Source: Pararhizobium gei (GTDB taxonomy: Bacteria > Pseudomonadota > Alphaproteobacteria > Rhizobiales > Rhizobiaceae). Taken from it: DNA of 64,000 bases. The stretch lies in contig NZ_CP119409.1 in assembly GCF_029223885.1 (NCBI RefSeq), positions 4,312,142-4,376,141 on the forward strand, read 5' to 3'. The notes under the pieces are model-generated. The model was given only the letters and a program-made list of their open reading frames with translations. It did no database searches and was not told the DNA's origin. This document shows, piece after piece, positions 27,386-37,910 of this stretch (the first letter of the stretch is position 1; each line of letters opens with the position of its first letter). Both the position numbers and the translations under genes were made by a program.

Positions 27386-28426
27386 TCAGCGGCGGCCGTA
27401 TTTGAAGCTGTTGAGAAGAACAGCGGTGACGATCACGGCGCCGGTGAAAACCGTCTGCCAGTAGGCGGAGACGCCGATGATCACCAGGCCGTCCGAAAGG
27501 AAGCCGATCACGAAAGCGCCGAGCATGGTTCCGATGACCGTGCCGCGACCGCCCGTCAGCGCGGCGCCGCCGATGACGACGGCGGCGATCGCCGTCAGTT
27601 CGTACGTGGTGCCGGCGGTCGGGCCTGCGGATGTCAGCTGCGAGGAGAGCACCAGGCCGGCAACGGCGGCGCAGACGCCCGAGAGCACATAGACGGCGAT
27701 CTTCACCCCCTTGACCGGCACGCCAGAAAGCTCCGCGGCGCGCTCGTTGCCGCCGGAGGAATACAGCCAGCGACCGAAGGCCGTGCGGGCCAGAAGGATG
27801 TGGCAGGCGACCGCAAAGACGAGAAGTGCCAGCACGCCGATCGGCACGCCGGCAAGACGGTTGAACCCGAGCCAGTCAAAACCGGTATTGCCGAGTTCGG
27901 GACGGCCGCCGAGATTGTTGTAGGTGAGGCCATTGGTCATCAGCAGCGCGATCCCACGGGCCACGTAGAGCACGCCGAGGGTCGCCACGAAGGCCGGCAC
28001 GCGCAGATAGGCGATCAAGACGCCGTTGACCGCACCGACGACGGCACCCAGCAGGCATGTCAGGACCACCACGACCCAGACGGACGGATAAAGGATCACG
28101 CCGAACTGCGGCAGCGTCACACCCTGCATCAGAAAGCCCGCCACGACGCCGGCAAGACCGAGCGTCGAGCCGACGGAAAGGTCGATGCCGCCATCGAGGA
28201 TGACCAGCAGCATGCCGATCGCCAAAAGGCCGAAGATCGCCACATGCGAGGCCATGATCAGGAAGTTGCTGACCGTGAGATAGTTTGGCGACATCAGCGA
28301 GAAGACGACGACGATGGCGATGAGCGCGAAGAAGGCGCGACCTTCGAAAAGAAGTTCGACGAAGCTCTTTTTGCGCTTGCCGCCGCGCGTCGCCGTCTTT
28401 GTGTCGATTGCCGGTGTGACTGACAT
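27386..28426 (-). CDS. eryF: Erythritol-type ABC transporter permease (RbsC family)
   Basis: The 346-residue inner-membrane protein has around nine to ten hydrophobic helices. It carries the RbsC-family block GLLAIGMLLVILDGGIDLSVGS near residue 68 and GGAALTGGRGTVIGTMLGA near 285. In this family the permease acts as a homodimer. The N-terminal 20 residues are basic and cytoplasmic. It lies between the ATPase and binding-protein genes, the usual CUT2 order. Confidence 0.88.
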   Translation of the reverse strand: MSVTPAIDTKTATRGGKRKKSFVELLFEGRAFFALIAIVVVFSLMSPNYLTVSNFLIMASHVAIFGLLAIGMLLVILDGGIDLSVGSTLGLAGVVAGFLMQGVTLPQFGVILYPSVWVVVVLTCLLGAVVGAVNGVLIAYLRVPAFVATLGVLYVARGIALLMTNGLTYNNLGGRPELGNTGFDWLGFNRLAGVPIGVLALLVFAVACHILLARTAFGRWLYSSGGNERAAELSGVPVKGVKIAVYVLSGVCAAVAGLVLSSQLTSAGPTAGTTYELTAIAAVVIGGAALTGGRGTVIGTMLGAFVIGFLSDGLVIIGVSAYWQTVFTGAVIVTAVLLNSFKYGRR

Positions 28427-28438
28427 GCGTTGACGCTC

Positions 28439-29976
<1,538 letters not shown>

Positions 29977-29980
<4 letters not shown>

Positions 29981-30627
29981 TGAACGTCGAGCCTTACAGG
30001 GGTGACGATCCAGCTTTTCGGGTTGACCAGCTTGAAGACGCCGATCACCGTCGCGGTCTTGCCGGTCAGGCCTGCCGGATCGATCCCGCCGAGCACGACT
30101 TTTTTTACCTCATTGTTAATGGCCGAACCGGCGTCCTGATACTCGATCTGGTTCTTGAACTGGCCGAATTCGATTTGGCCCGTCGCATCGCGAAGATCCG
30201 TGCCGTTCAGCGCCGGGCCGGTCTGGACCCGCACCGTCAGCTCGGCCGGCAGGCCCTCGATGGCGACAACATTATAATTTGCCTTGCGCTCACCGACGAC
30301 GCCGGTGAACTTGACCGGGAGGACCGGGCCGACCGAGGTCGCAACACCGTACTTTTCAGCCGCCGCCTTCTTGTCGGCGGCGATTGCCGTCGAAAGGTCG
30401 ACAGCATCGACGGCGCGCGTCTCGACACTCTGTTTGATGAGCGGAAACTGCTCGGCACCGTAGGCTTCCGGTGAGAATTTCTGCACCTGCACATCTCTTT
30501 CGGAGCCGATACGCACGATCGTCGTGTCGAAGACCATGGCACCGGCGAGCACGACAGCGGCCGCAATGCCGATCCACCGGTAGTTGCGCGCGGCCTGGGG
30601 CGATTTCGATAGCGTGGCGTCGGTCAT
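29977..30627 (-). CDS. DUF2291 periplasmic/membrane-anchored protein
   Basis: The 216-residue protein has one N-terminal membrane anchor (YRWIGIAAAVVLAGAMVFDT, residues 17-36) and a periplasmic domain of about 170 residues with the recognisable DUF2291 pattern (KFSPEAYGAEQFPLIKQ, VGVFKLVNP-type end). Function is unknown, but DUF2291 genes are commonly found with CUT2 sugar importers and may assist the transporter. It is the first sizeable gene of the operon, coupled by an ATGA overlap to the ATPase gene. The ribosome-binding site is weak (CAAGG), so translation could depend on the small upstream reading frame at 30661-30762. Confidence 0.75.
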
Positions 30628-30660
30628 GTCGAATGGCCTTGCGGTTGAACGATGAAAACG

Positions 30661-30762
30661 TCAGCGGGGGAAGCAGAAAGGAACCGGCGATATGAACACG
30701 TTGCGAGGCATGTCTGTGGCAATACCGAAGGGCATGGAAGCCTTCCAAACAAAGCGTGTCAT
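30661..30762 (-). CDS. Small upstream ORF (33 aa), possible leader peptide or microprotein
   Basis: An ATG at 30762 preceded by an excellent GGAGGA ribosome-binding site opens 33 codons beginning MTRFVWKASMPFGIATDMPR and ending at TGA 34 bp before the DUF2291 gene. It lies downstream of the strong putative promoter at 30865-30894 and so would be the first translated frame of the transporter operon. No family is recognised. The strong site compared with the weak one of the next gene suggests a role as a translated leader or coupling ORF, but a chance frame is possible. Confidence 0.4.
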   Translation of the reverse strand: MTRFVWKASMPFGIATDMPRNVFISPVPFCFPR

Positions 30763-30836
30763 GATATCCTCCTCCGATGATGCGCGAGCCAGATCTCCTC
30801 ACCTGCCCCGCGATGCACTGCACACTTTCTCGCAGT

Positions 30837-30858
30837 TGCGATATATGTGTGTTATATT
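30837..30858 (+). repeat. 22-bp direct repeat, copy 1 (transporter side)
   Basis: This copy reads TGCGATA, four variable bases, then TGTGTTATATT. Copy 2 at 31211-31232 has the same orientation and matches at 19 of 22 positions. Copy 1 lies just downstream of the -10 box of the minus-strand promoter, a typical repressor position. It is a candidate binding site for the SorC-type EryD or the DeoR protein. Confidence 0.6.
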
Positions 30859-30864
30859 TTCCAG

Positions 30865-30894
30865 TTTATATGATAAATTAACGCAGACTGTCAA
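30865..30894 (-). promoter_or_regulatory. Strong sigma-70-like promoter for the DUF2291-eryEFG operon
   Basis: On the minus strand the boxes are TTGACA (30894-30889) and TATAAA (30870-30865) with an 18-bp spacer. Transcription would begin near 30858, inside or next to repeat copy 1, and about 95 nt before the small ORF at 30762. The surrounding 30900-31200 stretch is AT-rich with no gene seen. Confidence 0.6.
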
Positions 30895-31210
30895 TCTGCC
30901 TTTCTCGACCATATTGCTTTCAAACATGATGTCTCTTCAGATTTTAGCTGACAGACTGAGGACGAATTCCGCCCGAACACCATAGCCTCGCCCGTAAGAG
31001 AGAAGACCACACAGTGGCCAGTATCGCCATCCGCATTATTGAAATTACGCATTAATTTTAGCGCGTGCGACCATTGCAAGCACCAAAGCGCCGTATGAAC
31101 ACCGCACCGGAATTATTAGCAGATTACTGAAAACACGGCTTAGCCACACGCATTGTCCGTGCTCATCATATCTGAAAAAAAATTCGTTAGCCGAAAAATT
31201 TTACGATACA

Positions 31211-31232
31211 TGCGATAGCTTTGTGTTATATT
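31211..31232 (+). repeat. 22-bp direct repeat, copy 2 (eryA side)
   Basis: The sequence matches copy 1 at 19 of 22 positions, including the whole 3' block TGTGTTATATT. It is about 170 bp before eryA and includes a -10-like TATATT. Because the genes it flanks are divergent but both copies point the same way, it is more likely a protein-binding site than simply a promoter motif. Confidence 0.6.
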
Positions 31233-31402
31233 CTCTTCCGAGGTTTGGAGTTCCGTAGTAAGTCCTTGGGAGGTCAACTTGGTCACGGCCAGATGGCCTG
31301 CAAGGCCACGTATGCTTCGTAAAGACGATCGGGAGGATTGAATGCTCTGTTTCGGGTCAGGCGAAGCGACGCAAGATGTCGCGGCATCCGTTGGTGCGCG
31401 TC

Positions 31403-32953
31403 ATGGCTGAAACGGCAGACCTCATCATCGGCATCGACGCCGGCACTTCCGTTATGAAGGCCGTCGCCTTCACGCTGACCGGCCGCCAGATTGCCAGCGC
31501 CTCCGTCCGCAATACCTACAGGACCGGGGATGATGGTTCCGTCACCCAATCCCTCGATCAGACATGGCTCGACTGCGCGCGTGCGCTGCGCGGGCTTGCC
31601 GAAAAGGTCGAGCGCCTCGCCCACCGCACCGCCGCCATCGCCGTTACGGCTCAGGGCGACGGCACCTGGCTTGTGGGCGCCGGAAACCGGCCGGCCGGCG
31701 ATGCCTGGCTCTGGCTCGATGCCCGCGCCGCGCCGACCGTCGAACGGCTTGCCGCCATCGACGCCGACCGGGAGCGGTTCGAAGCGACCGGGACCGGCCT
31801 CAATACCTGCCAGCAGGGCGCGCAACTCGCCCATATGGACCGCTATTTCCCGGAATTGCTGGCCGGTGCCGAAACCGCCATGCACTGTAAGGACTGGCTC
31901 TACCTGAACCTCACCGGCGTTCGCGCCACCGACCCTTCCGAGGTCAGCTTCACCTTCGGCAATTTCCGCACCCGCCGCTATGACGGCGATGTGCTCGCCG
32001 CGCTGGGTCTGACCCACCGCCGCGCCCTGTTGCCTGATGTGGTCGAGGGTACGGAGACCGTCCATCCTCTGACGGCGGAGGCCGCCGCGGCTTCGGGCCT
32101 GAAAGCCGGCACGCCTGTCAGCCTCGGCTATGTCGATATGTGTATGACAGCGCTCGGTGCCGGCGTGCGCAGCGACGGGCGCAATGCCGCCTGCTCCGCC
32201 ATCGGCTCCACCGGCGTGCATCTGCTGGCAAAGCAGGTTTGCGAGGTCGTCTTGAACCCGGAGCGCACCGGTTATGTCATCGCGCTGCCGATCCCCGGCA
32301 TCGTCACCCAGGTTCAGACCAACATGGGCGCGACGATTAATCTCGACTGGCTGCTGCAACTCGGCGCCGACCTTCTCGGCGACTTCGGCGTCACAGTCGG
32401 CCTCAACGACATGATCGGCCGCATCGACCCGTGGTTTGCCGCCAGCAAGCCGGGCAATATCCTCTACCATCCCTATATTTCCGAGGCTGGCGAGCGCGGT
32501 CCTTTCGTCAACGCGCGGGCCCGCGCCAGCTTCACCGGCCTGGCCAGCCGCCACCGCTATCCGGATCTGGTGCGCGCCGTCGTCGAAGGCCTCGGCATGG
32601 CGACGCGCGATTGCTACTCGGCCATGGGCGCTCTGCCGCCCGAGTTGCGCGTCAGCGGTGGGGCGGCCCGTTCGACGGCGCTTCGCCATACACTCGGCGC
32701 GGCACTTGGGGCGCCGGTTCGCGTCAGCACGCGCGAGGAGGCCGGAGCGGCCGGCGCATCGATGATGGCTGCCGTGGCCATCGGCGCCTACCGCACCATG
32801 GACGACTGCATCGCCGACTGGGTAACGCCCCATCTTGGCGAGGCCGAACAGCCGAACCCCGAAGATATCGAACGCATGACGCGCCTCTTTGCCGCCTATT
32901 CCGGTGTCCGCCGCGGGATAGCCCCCGCCTGGGACATCCTGGCCGCACGCTGA
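31403..32953 (+). CDS. eryA: Erythritol kinase
   Basis: The 516-residue FGGY kinase starts MAETADLIIGIDAGTSVMKA, with the first phosphate loop at residues 9-20. It has GQGD-type AVTAQGDGTWLVG near 82 and the C-terminal RVSGGAARSTALRHTLGAA near 420 with EEAGAAGASMMAAVA. It phosphorylates erythritol with ATP in the cytoplasm. The start at 31403 gives the N-terminus usual in EryA; an ATG 27 bp upstream is possible and neither has a strong ribosome-binding site. It opens the eryABCD operon in the gene order known from Brucella. The divergent transporter operon and a shared 22-bp repeat lie upstream. Confidence 0.92.
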   Translation: MAETADLIIGIDAGTSVMKAVAFTLTGRQIASASVRNTYRTGDDGSVTQSLDQTWLDCARALRGLAEKVERLAHRTAAIAVTAQGDGTWLVGAGNRPAGDAWLWLDARAAPTVERLAAIDADRERFEATGTGLNTCQQGAQLAHMDRYFPELLAGAETAMHCKDWLYLNLTGVRATDPSEVSFTFGNFRTRRYDGDVLAALGLTHRRALLPDVVEGTETVHPLTAEAAAASGLKAGTPVSLGYVDMCMTALGAGVRSDGRNAACSAIGSTGVHLLAKQVCEVVLNPERTGYVIALPIPGIVTQVQTNMGATINLDWLLQLGADLLGDFGVTVGLNDMIGRIDPWFAASKPGNILYHPYISEAGERGPFVNARARASFTGLASRHRYPDLVRAVVEGLGMATRDCYSAMGALPPELRVSGGAARSTALRHTLGAALGAPVRVSTREEAGAAGASMMAAVAIGAYRTMDDCIADWVTPHLGEAEQPNPEDIERMTRLFAAYSGVRRGIAPAWDILAAR

Positions 32954-33001
32954 AGCAGAAGACTGCGCTACCCCCCGCAGGTCGCATTCAAGGAGAATGA
33001 A

Positions 33002-34513
33002 ATGAACGAGCCCGAGCTTATTGACCTCTTCGTGATCGGTGGCGGCATCAACGGTGCCGGCATCGCGCGCGACGCGGCCGGCCGTGGCCTTTCGGTCGTG
33101 CTGAGCGAGAAGGACGATCTGGCCGAGGGAACCTCCTCGCGCTCCGGCAAGCTGGTGCACGGCGGCCTGCGCTATCTCGAATATTACGAATTCCGGCTGG
33201 TGCGCGAGGCGCTGATCGAGCGTGAGGTGCTGCTCAATGCCGCTCCGCACATCATTTGGCCGATGCGCTTCGTCCTGCCGCACAGCCCGCAGGATCGCCC
33301 GGCCTGGCTCGTGCGGCTTGGCCTCTTCCTTTACGATCATCTCGGCGGCCGTAAGAAACTTCCCGGCACGCGCACGCTCAATCTGGCGCGCGCCCCCGAA
33401 GGTACGCCGATCCTCGACCAGTACACCCGCGGCTTCGAATATTCCGACTGCTGGGTGGATGATGCCCGCCTCGTGACCCTGAATGCCGTGGGTGCAGCGG
33501 AAAAAGGTGCCTTGGTGTTGACCCGTTCACCGACCGTCTCCGCCCGCCGCGAAAACGGCGCGTGGACCGTGACGACGAAAAGCAGCACGACGGGCGAAAC
33601 GCGCACCTTCCGCGCCAAGTGCCTCGTCAACTGCGCCGGCCCTTGGGTCTCCGACGTGATCAACCGCGTCGCCGGCTCGAACTCCTCGCGCAATGTGCGT
33701 CTCGTCAAGGGCAGCCACATCATCGTTCCGAAATTCTGGGCGGGCGCGAACGCCTATCTGGTGCAGAACCACGACAAGCGCGTCATTTTCATCAACCCCT
33801 ATGAAGGCGACAAGGCGCTGATCGGCACCACCGACATCGCTTATGAAGGCCGCGCCGAAGACGTCTCCGCCGACGAGACGGAAATCGATTACCTGCTCAA
33901 CGCGGTCAACCGTTACTTCAAGGAAAAGCTGCGCCGGCAAGATGTGCTGCACGCCTTTTCCGGTGTGCGTCCACTGTTTGACGACGGCAAGGGCAACCCG
34001 TCGGCCGTCACCCGCGACTATGTCTTCGATCTTGAGGAAACCGACGGCGCGCCGCTGCTTAACGTCTTCGGCGGCAAGATCACCACCTTCCGCGAGCTTG
34101 CCGAGCGCGGCATGCACCGGCTCAAACATGTTTTCCCCAACATGGGTGGCGACTGGACGGAAAAGGCCCCGCTTCCCGGCGGCGACATGCCCAATGCCGA
34201 CTACGAGACTTTCGCCAATGGCCTGCGCGATGCCTATCCCTGGATGCCGCGCAAGCTGGTGCATCATTACGGCCGTCTCTACGGCACGCGCACAAGGAGC
34301 GTCGTTGCCGGCGCGACTGGCCTCGAAGGGCTTGGCCGGCATTTCGGCGGACAATTCTATGAAGCGGAAGCGCGCTATCTCGTGGCCAGCGAATGGGCGC
34401 AGACGGCCGAGGACATTCTCCATCGCCGCACCAAGCACTACCTGCACCTGACCGAAGCGGAGCGCGTGGCCTTCATCGACTGGTTCAACGCCGCCCGCCT
34501 TGCCGCCACCTGA
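33002..34513 (+). CDS. eryB: Erythritol-phosphate dehydrogenase (GlpD family)
   Basis: The 503-residue flavoprotein has FAD motif LFVIGGGINGAGIARDAAGR near residue 9, GTSSRSGKLVHGGLRYLEYY near 42, CAGPWVSDVINR near 212 and GGKITTFRELAERG near 357. It oxidises the erythritol phosphate made by EryA to a tetrulose phosphate and passes electrons to the membrane quinone pool. AAGGAGAATGAA precedes the ATG. It lies 48 bp after eryA and 8 bp before eryC. It is a distant paralogue of the GlpD-family protein encoded at 22066-23742. Confidence 0.92.
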   Translation: MNEPELIDLFVIGGGINGAGIARDAAGRGLSVVLSEKDDLAEGTSSRSGKLVHGGLRYLEYYEFRLVREALIEREVLLNAAPHIIWPMRFVLPHSPQDRPAWLVRLGLFLYDHLGGRKKLPGTRTLNLARAPEGTPILDQYTRGFEYSDCWVDDARLVTLNAVGAAEKGALVLTRSPTVSARRENGAWTVTTKSSTTGETRTFRAKCLVNCAGPWVSDVINRVAGSNSSRNVRLVKGSHIIVPKFWAGANAYLVQNHDKRVIFINPYEGDKALIGTTDIAYEGRAEDVSADETEIDYLLNAVNRYFKEKLRRQDVLHAFSGVRPLFDDGKGNPSAVTRDYVFDLEETDGAPLLNVFGGKITTFRELAERGMHRLKHVFPNMGGDWTEKAPLPGGDMPNADYETFANGLRDAYPWMPRKLVHHYGRLYGTRTRSVVAGATGLEGLGRHFGGQFYEAEARYLVASEWAQTAEDILHRRTKHYLHLTEAERVAFIDWFNAARLAAT

Positions 34514-34521
34514 GGATCCCC

Positions 34522-35457
34522 ATGCCGCTGACGCTTTCGCTGAACACAAATCCGCTGGTCAACCGCTTCGCAGATCCCGACGACCTGATCGACACCGTCG
34601 CGCGCCACCTTCGTCTGCGTGATCTCCAACTGACCCACGAATTCATCAATCCGAGCTGGAACGCTGCTACCATCCACAGGCTGACGCGGCAGATGGACAG
34701 GGCGCTTCAGCGCACCGGGGTGCGCGTTACCTCCGGAATGACCGGCCCCTATGGCCGCCTCAACCATTTCGGCCATCCGGATGTTGATGTGCGCCGCTAC
34801 TATGTCGATTGGTTCAAGATCTTCGCCGACATCATCGGCGATCTCGGCGGAACCTCCGTCGGCACGCAGTTCGCGATCTTCACCTATAAGGACTACGACG
34901 ACCCGGCGCGCCGCGAAGACCTGATCCGGATCGCCATCGACTGCTGGGCAGAGGTTGCCGAACACGCCAAGGGTGCGGGCCTCTCCTATGTCTTCTGGGA
35001 ACCGATGAGCATCGGCCGCGAATTTGGGGAAACCATTGCCGAATGCATCAAGCTTCAGGACCGCCTGACCGCCGCCGACATGGCGATCCCCATGTGGATG
35101 ATGGCCGACATCGACCACGGTGACGTGACCTCCAGCAATCCGGATGATTTCGAGCCCTATGCCTGGGCGCGCGCCGTGCCGAAGGTCTCACCGATCATCC
35201 ACATCAAGCAGAGCCTGATGGACAAGGGCGGCCACCGGCCTTTTACCGCCGAGTTCAACGCCAAGGGACGCGTCCAGCCGGAGCCGTTGTTGAGAGCCTT
35301 CGCCGAGGGCGGTGCGGTCGACAACGAGATCTGCCTGGAGCTCTCGTTCAAGGAGCGCGAACCGAACGACCGGCAGGTCATTCCGCAGATCGCAGAAAGC
35401 ATAGCCTTCTGGGCGCCGCATATCGATACCGGCGCATCCGATCTCAAGCTGGGCTGA
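34522..35457 (+). CDS. eryC: Tetrulose-phosphate isomerase/racemase EryC (TIM barrel)
   Basis: The 311-residue protein is an AP-endonuclease-2-like sugar isomerase barrel (HEFINPSWNAATIHRLTRQM; FWEPMSIGREFGETI near residue 155; MWMMADIDHGDVTSSNPDDF near 190; CLELSFKERE near 280). In Brucella EryC isomerises the keto-tetrose phosphate formed by EryB, upstream of EryH and EryI, which finish conversion to D-erythrose 4-phosphate. No tpi- or rpiB-like gene for those last steps is present here, so they must lie elsewhere. GAGGA precedes the ATG; a longer frame from 34393 overlaps eryB and is rejected. Confidence 0.9.
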   Translation: MPLTLSLNTNPLVNRFADPDDLIDTVARHLRLRDLQLTHEFINPSWNAATIHRLTRQMDRALQRTGVRVTSGMTGPYGRLNHFGHPDVDVRRYYVDWFKIFADIIGDLGGTSVGTQFAIFTYKDYDDPARREDLIRIAIDCWAEVAEHAKGAGLSYVFWEPMSIGREFGETIAECIKLQDRLTAADMAIPMWMMADIDHGDVTSSNPDDFEPYAWARAVPKVSPIIHIKQSLMDKGGHRPFTAEFNAKGRVQPEPLLRAFAEGGAVDNEICLELSFKEREPNDRQVIPQIAESIAFWAPHIDTGASDLKLG

Positions 35458-35549
35458 CCCTCACCCCTTGCTTGCAACAGGAGGACGGCGGAGGCTAAGA
35501 CGGAACCTGAAGACCCCTCCGGCTGCAGAAGCAGCACAGGATATCGCCG

Positions 35550-36491
35550 ATGACCGACAATGACGATTCCCTCGCTGTCCGCGCCGCCTGGCTGCATTAT
35601 GTCGGCGGGTTCACCCAGTCCGCCGTTGCCAAACGGTTGGGCATTCCTTCGGTGAAGGCACACCGGCTGATCGCGCGCGCGGTCGCCGAAGGCGTGGTGA
35701 AGGTCAGCATCGACGGCGATATCGCGGAATGTGCCAATCTGGAGGTCGAGCTTTCCACCCGCTACGGTCTCGATTATTGCGAAGTATCGCCCGATATCGA
35801 CGACGACCCGCTGGCATTGACGACGCTCGGCCATGCCGGCGCGAACTTCCTGCGGCGGGAGATCGAGCGCGGCGAGACCCCCGTCATCGGTCTCGGCCAC
35901 GGCCGCACGCTGTCGGCCGCCGTCCGTCACCTGCCGCGGCTCAGTGCCAGCGGCACGCGCTTCGTCTCGCTGCTCGGCGGACTGACACGCAACTATGCCG
36001 CCAACCCCTATGACGTCATGCACCGCCTTGCGGAAAAGACCGGAACGCAGGCCTATGTCATGCCCGTACCGTTCTTCGCCAACACAGAGGAAGACCGCGA
36101 AGTGCTTCTCTCCCAACGTGGCGTCAGCGAGGTGTTCAATCTTGCCAACAGCGCCGACCTCAAGGTGGTCGGCATCGGCACCGTCGACAATCAGGCGCAT
36201 CTGGTGAAATCCGGCATGCTGCAACCGGACGAACTGGAGGAAATCGCCGCCCTTGGCGGCGTCGGCGAATTGCTCGGACACTTCTTCGACAATAAGGGCC
36301 GCATCCTTGAGACATCGGTGACGGCCAGAACGCTCGCCGCCTCTTTCTCAGACGGCGGTAAGGACCGCATCGTTGCAATCGCCGGCGGCCCGGTGAAGAC
36401 CGAGGCCATCCGCGCCGTTCTCCACAGCCACAAGCTGCGCGGCCTGATTACGGACGAGCGAACGGCGCGGTCACTTCTCCAAGGTTCGTAG
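35550..36491 (+). CDS. eryD: SorC/DeoR-type erythritol operon regulator EryD
   Basis: The 313-residue regulator has an N-terminal HTH (YVGGFTQSAVAKRLGIPSVK, then AHRLIARAVAEG) and a SorC sugar-binding domain. That domain has VIGLGHGRTLSAAVRHLP near residue 111, GIGTVDNQAHLVKSG near 207 and AIAGGPVKTEAIRAVL near 273. EryD represses the ery genes and is released by erythritol or an intermediate. It is the last gene of eryABCD, 92 bp after eryC. Candidate targets are the 22-bp repeats at 30837 and 31211. The following 91 bp to the convergent gene hold no clear terminator. Confidence 0.9.
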   Translation: MTDNDDSLAVRAAWLHYVGGFTQSAVAKRLGIPSVKAHRLIARAVAEGVVKVSIDGDIAECANLEVELSTRYGLDYCEVSPDIDDDPLALTTLGHAGANFLRREIERGETPVIGLGHGRTLSAAVRHLPRLSASGTRFVSLLGGLTRNYAANPYDVMHRLAEKTGTQAYVMPVPFFANTEEDREVLLSQRGVSEVFNLANSADLKVVGIGTVDNQAHLVKSGMLQPDELEEIAALGGVGELLGHFFDNKGRILETSVTARTLAASFSDGGKDRIVAIAGGPVKTEAIRAVLHSHKLRGLITDERTARSLLQGS

Positions 36492-36582
36492 GAGCGGGAA
36501 CTCCGGTTTGTTCTCTGAAGGAGGGTCGGCTCTTCGCCGGATCAGATCAAGGTCCTTATCGCGCCGCCTTCATGGATGCTGA

Positions 36583-37890
36583 TTATAATTGAGAAACATC
36601 ATCGAGGAAGGGATCGATGCGATCCAGAAACCGTGACACCAGATCGTCTCCCGTCTCCGGCTCGCTCCCCACCATGACTGCCATGACGATTGCAATGAGC
36701 GAAGAGGTCGGATTGTGCGTCGATGCGCCGGCTCTGATGTTCATGACAAGCGTCGGGCACAGAAACAGCGCGAGGCGAATAACGCGACGCCAATCCTGCG
36801 GAAGCAGATCACGTGCCTTCAATGCGCCGAGAAGGGGCCGCCACATCGTGTCCGCCTTCACGTCCAGCAGTTTGCGTCGCACCGCACTGAGGGTCCAGTC
36901 GGTTTCCAGGAAGAGCGTTCCATCCTCGTAGCGGGCACGTCCCGAATATCGTTCTGCAGCTTCGGCGGGATCGTAAAGCCACAGCGGATGTGCGAAAATA
37001 TTATGGAAGGTTGTCTTCACCTCGGCCAGAAGCGTCGGCACATTCTGTCCGGCGAAGGCCGGATCAAAGTAGGACAGATGCGCCGCTCCATCCGTCTGCG
37101 TGTACCAGACATTCGCATTATGCGCATCTCCGTGCGCAACGACTCCGCCTGCGTCGGCAAGCCGATCAGGTCTCAGCCAGACGCTTGCAAGGTGGAAGAG
37201 CTCAGCAAAACTGTGGCTATATCGCCGGCCATTGATCACAACGCGAGCCTTGGAGAAAGCCGCCCAGTTAAGATCGGCACCCGGAAGATCAAACCGCTGA
37301 TCAACATAGAAGCTTTTATAGCGCCCCCCAGGGATCGCCCCGGAATACGGATCCACCAGCCTCTCGTAAAACAGCCGATGGATCGGCTCTGCCGCGACGT
37401 CCTGCGGCGTCACGTCATGAAGGCTTTCGAGATAAACCGAAAGCACCTTGGCGGAAAGCTCCTGTTCTGCGGCGACCGCCATCGATTCCGCAGCAGGGTC
37501 CGGACTGAGGTCCAGCGCCCGCAGCACATCGGAAAAGCGGGGATCGCTGCGCCGGCGGTATATCAGAATCTGTTCTCCGGGCAGCACCGACATGTAGAGC
37601 GGTTGGTCGACAGGAAGTCCGGCGCGCGCGAGGATGTCGGCCCGGTAATATTCGCCGGACATCGCCTCTTCTCCATCTTCCTGATGAAATTTGAAGAAAA
37701 ACGACTGGCCATCGGCATCGAAAAACCCGTTTAAGGAATTCAGGCTGTATTGATCGTGGTTGATGCGGATCGCTTCCGCCTTCAACGAAAACAGGTCCAG
37801 AAGCAGACTGCCCAGAAGCGCGTTTGCGGCCGGCTCGTCGGTCCTCGCCATCCGGCGAATTTCCGCTGTCTTGCTGTTGTTTTCAGTCAT
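36583..37890 (-). CDS. APH-fold phosphotransferase (aminoglycoside phosphotransferase-like kinase)
   Basis: The 435-residue protein has the kinase catalytic loop VVAHGDAHNANVWY near residue 250 and a metal-binding segment LSYFDPAFAGQNVP near 272, as in aminoglycoside/choline-kinase-like enzymes. The N-terminal ATP-binding lobe includes FFFKFHQEDGEEAMSGEYYR near residue 65. It may phosphorylate a small metabolite or amino sugar; antibiotic resistance is not implied. The start at 37890 has GGAAAG upstream and begins MTENNSKT; a longer frame to 38031 overlaps the GntR gene. It closes a nine-gene catabolic operon that begins with the SDR at 45945, so its substrate may belong to that pathway. Confidence 0.7.
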   Translation of the reverse strand: MTENNSKTAEIRRMARTDEPAANALLGSLLLDLFSLKAEAIRINHDQYSLNSLNGFFDADGQSFFFKFHQEDGEEAMSGEYYRADILARAGLPVDQPLYMSVLPGEQILIYRRRSDPRFSDVLRALDLSPDPAAESMAVAAEQELSAKVLSVYLESLHDVTPQDVAAEPIHRLFYERLVDPYSGAIPGGRYKSFYVDQRFDLPGADLNWAAFSKARVVINGRRYSHSFAELFHLASVWLRPDRLADAGGVVAHGDAHNANVWYTQTDGAAHLSYFDPAFAGQNVPTLLAEVKTTFHNIFAHPLWLYDPAEAAERYSGRARYEDGTLFLETDWTLSAVRRKLLDVKADTMWRPLLGALKARDLLPQDWRRVIRLALFLCPTLVMNIRAGASTHNPTSSLIAIVMAVMVGSEPETGDDLVSRFLDRIDPFLDDVSQL

Positions 37891-37910
37891 CTTTGCTTTC
37901 CGCTTCGACG

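Noticed and set aside
36492..36582. Terminator between eryD and the convergent phosphotransferase gene
   Set aside because: No convincing stem with a T-tract could be found in the 91-bp gap.
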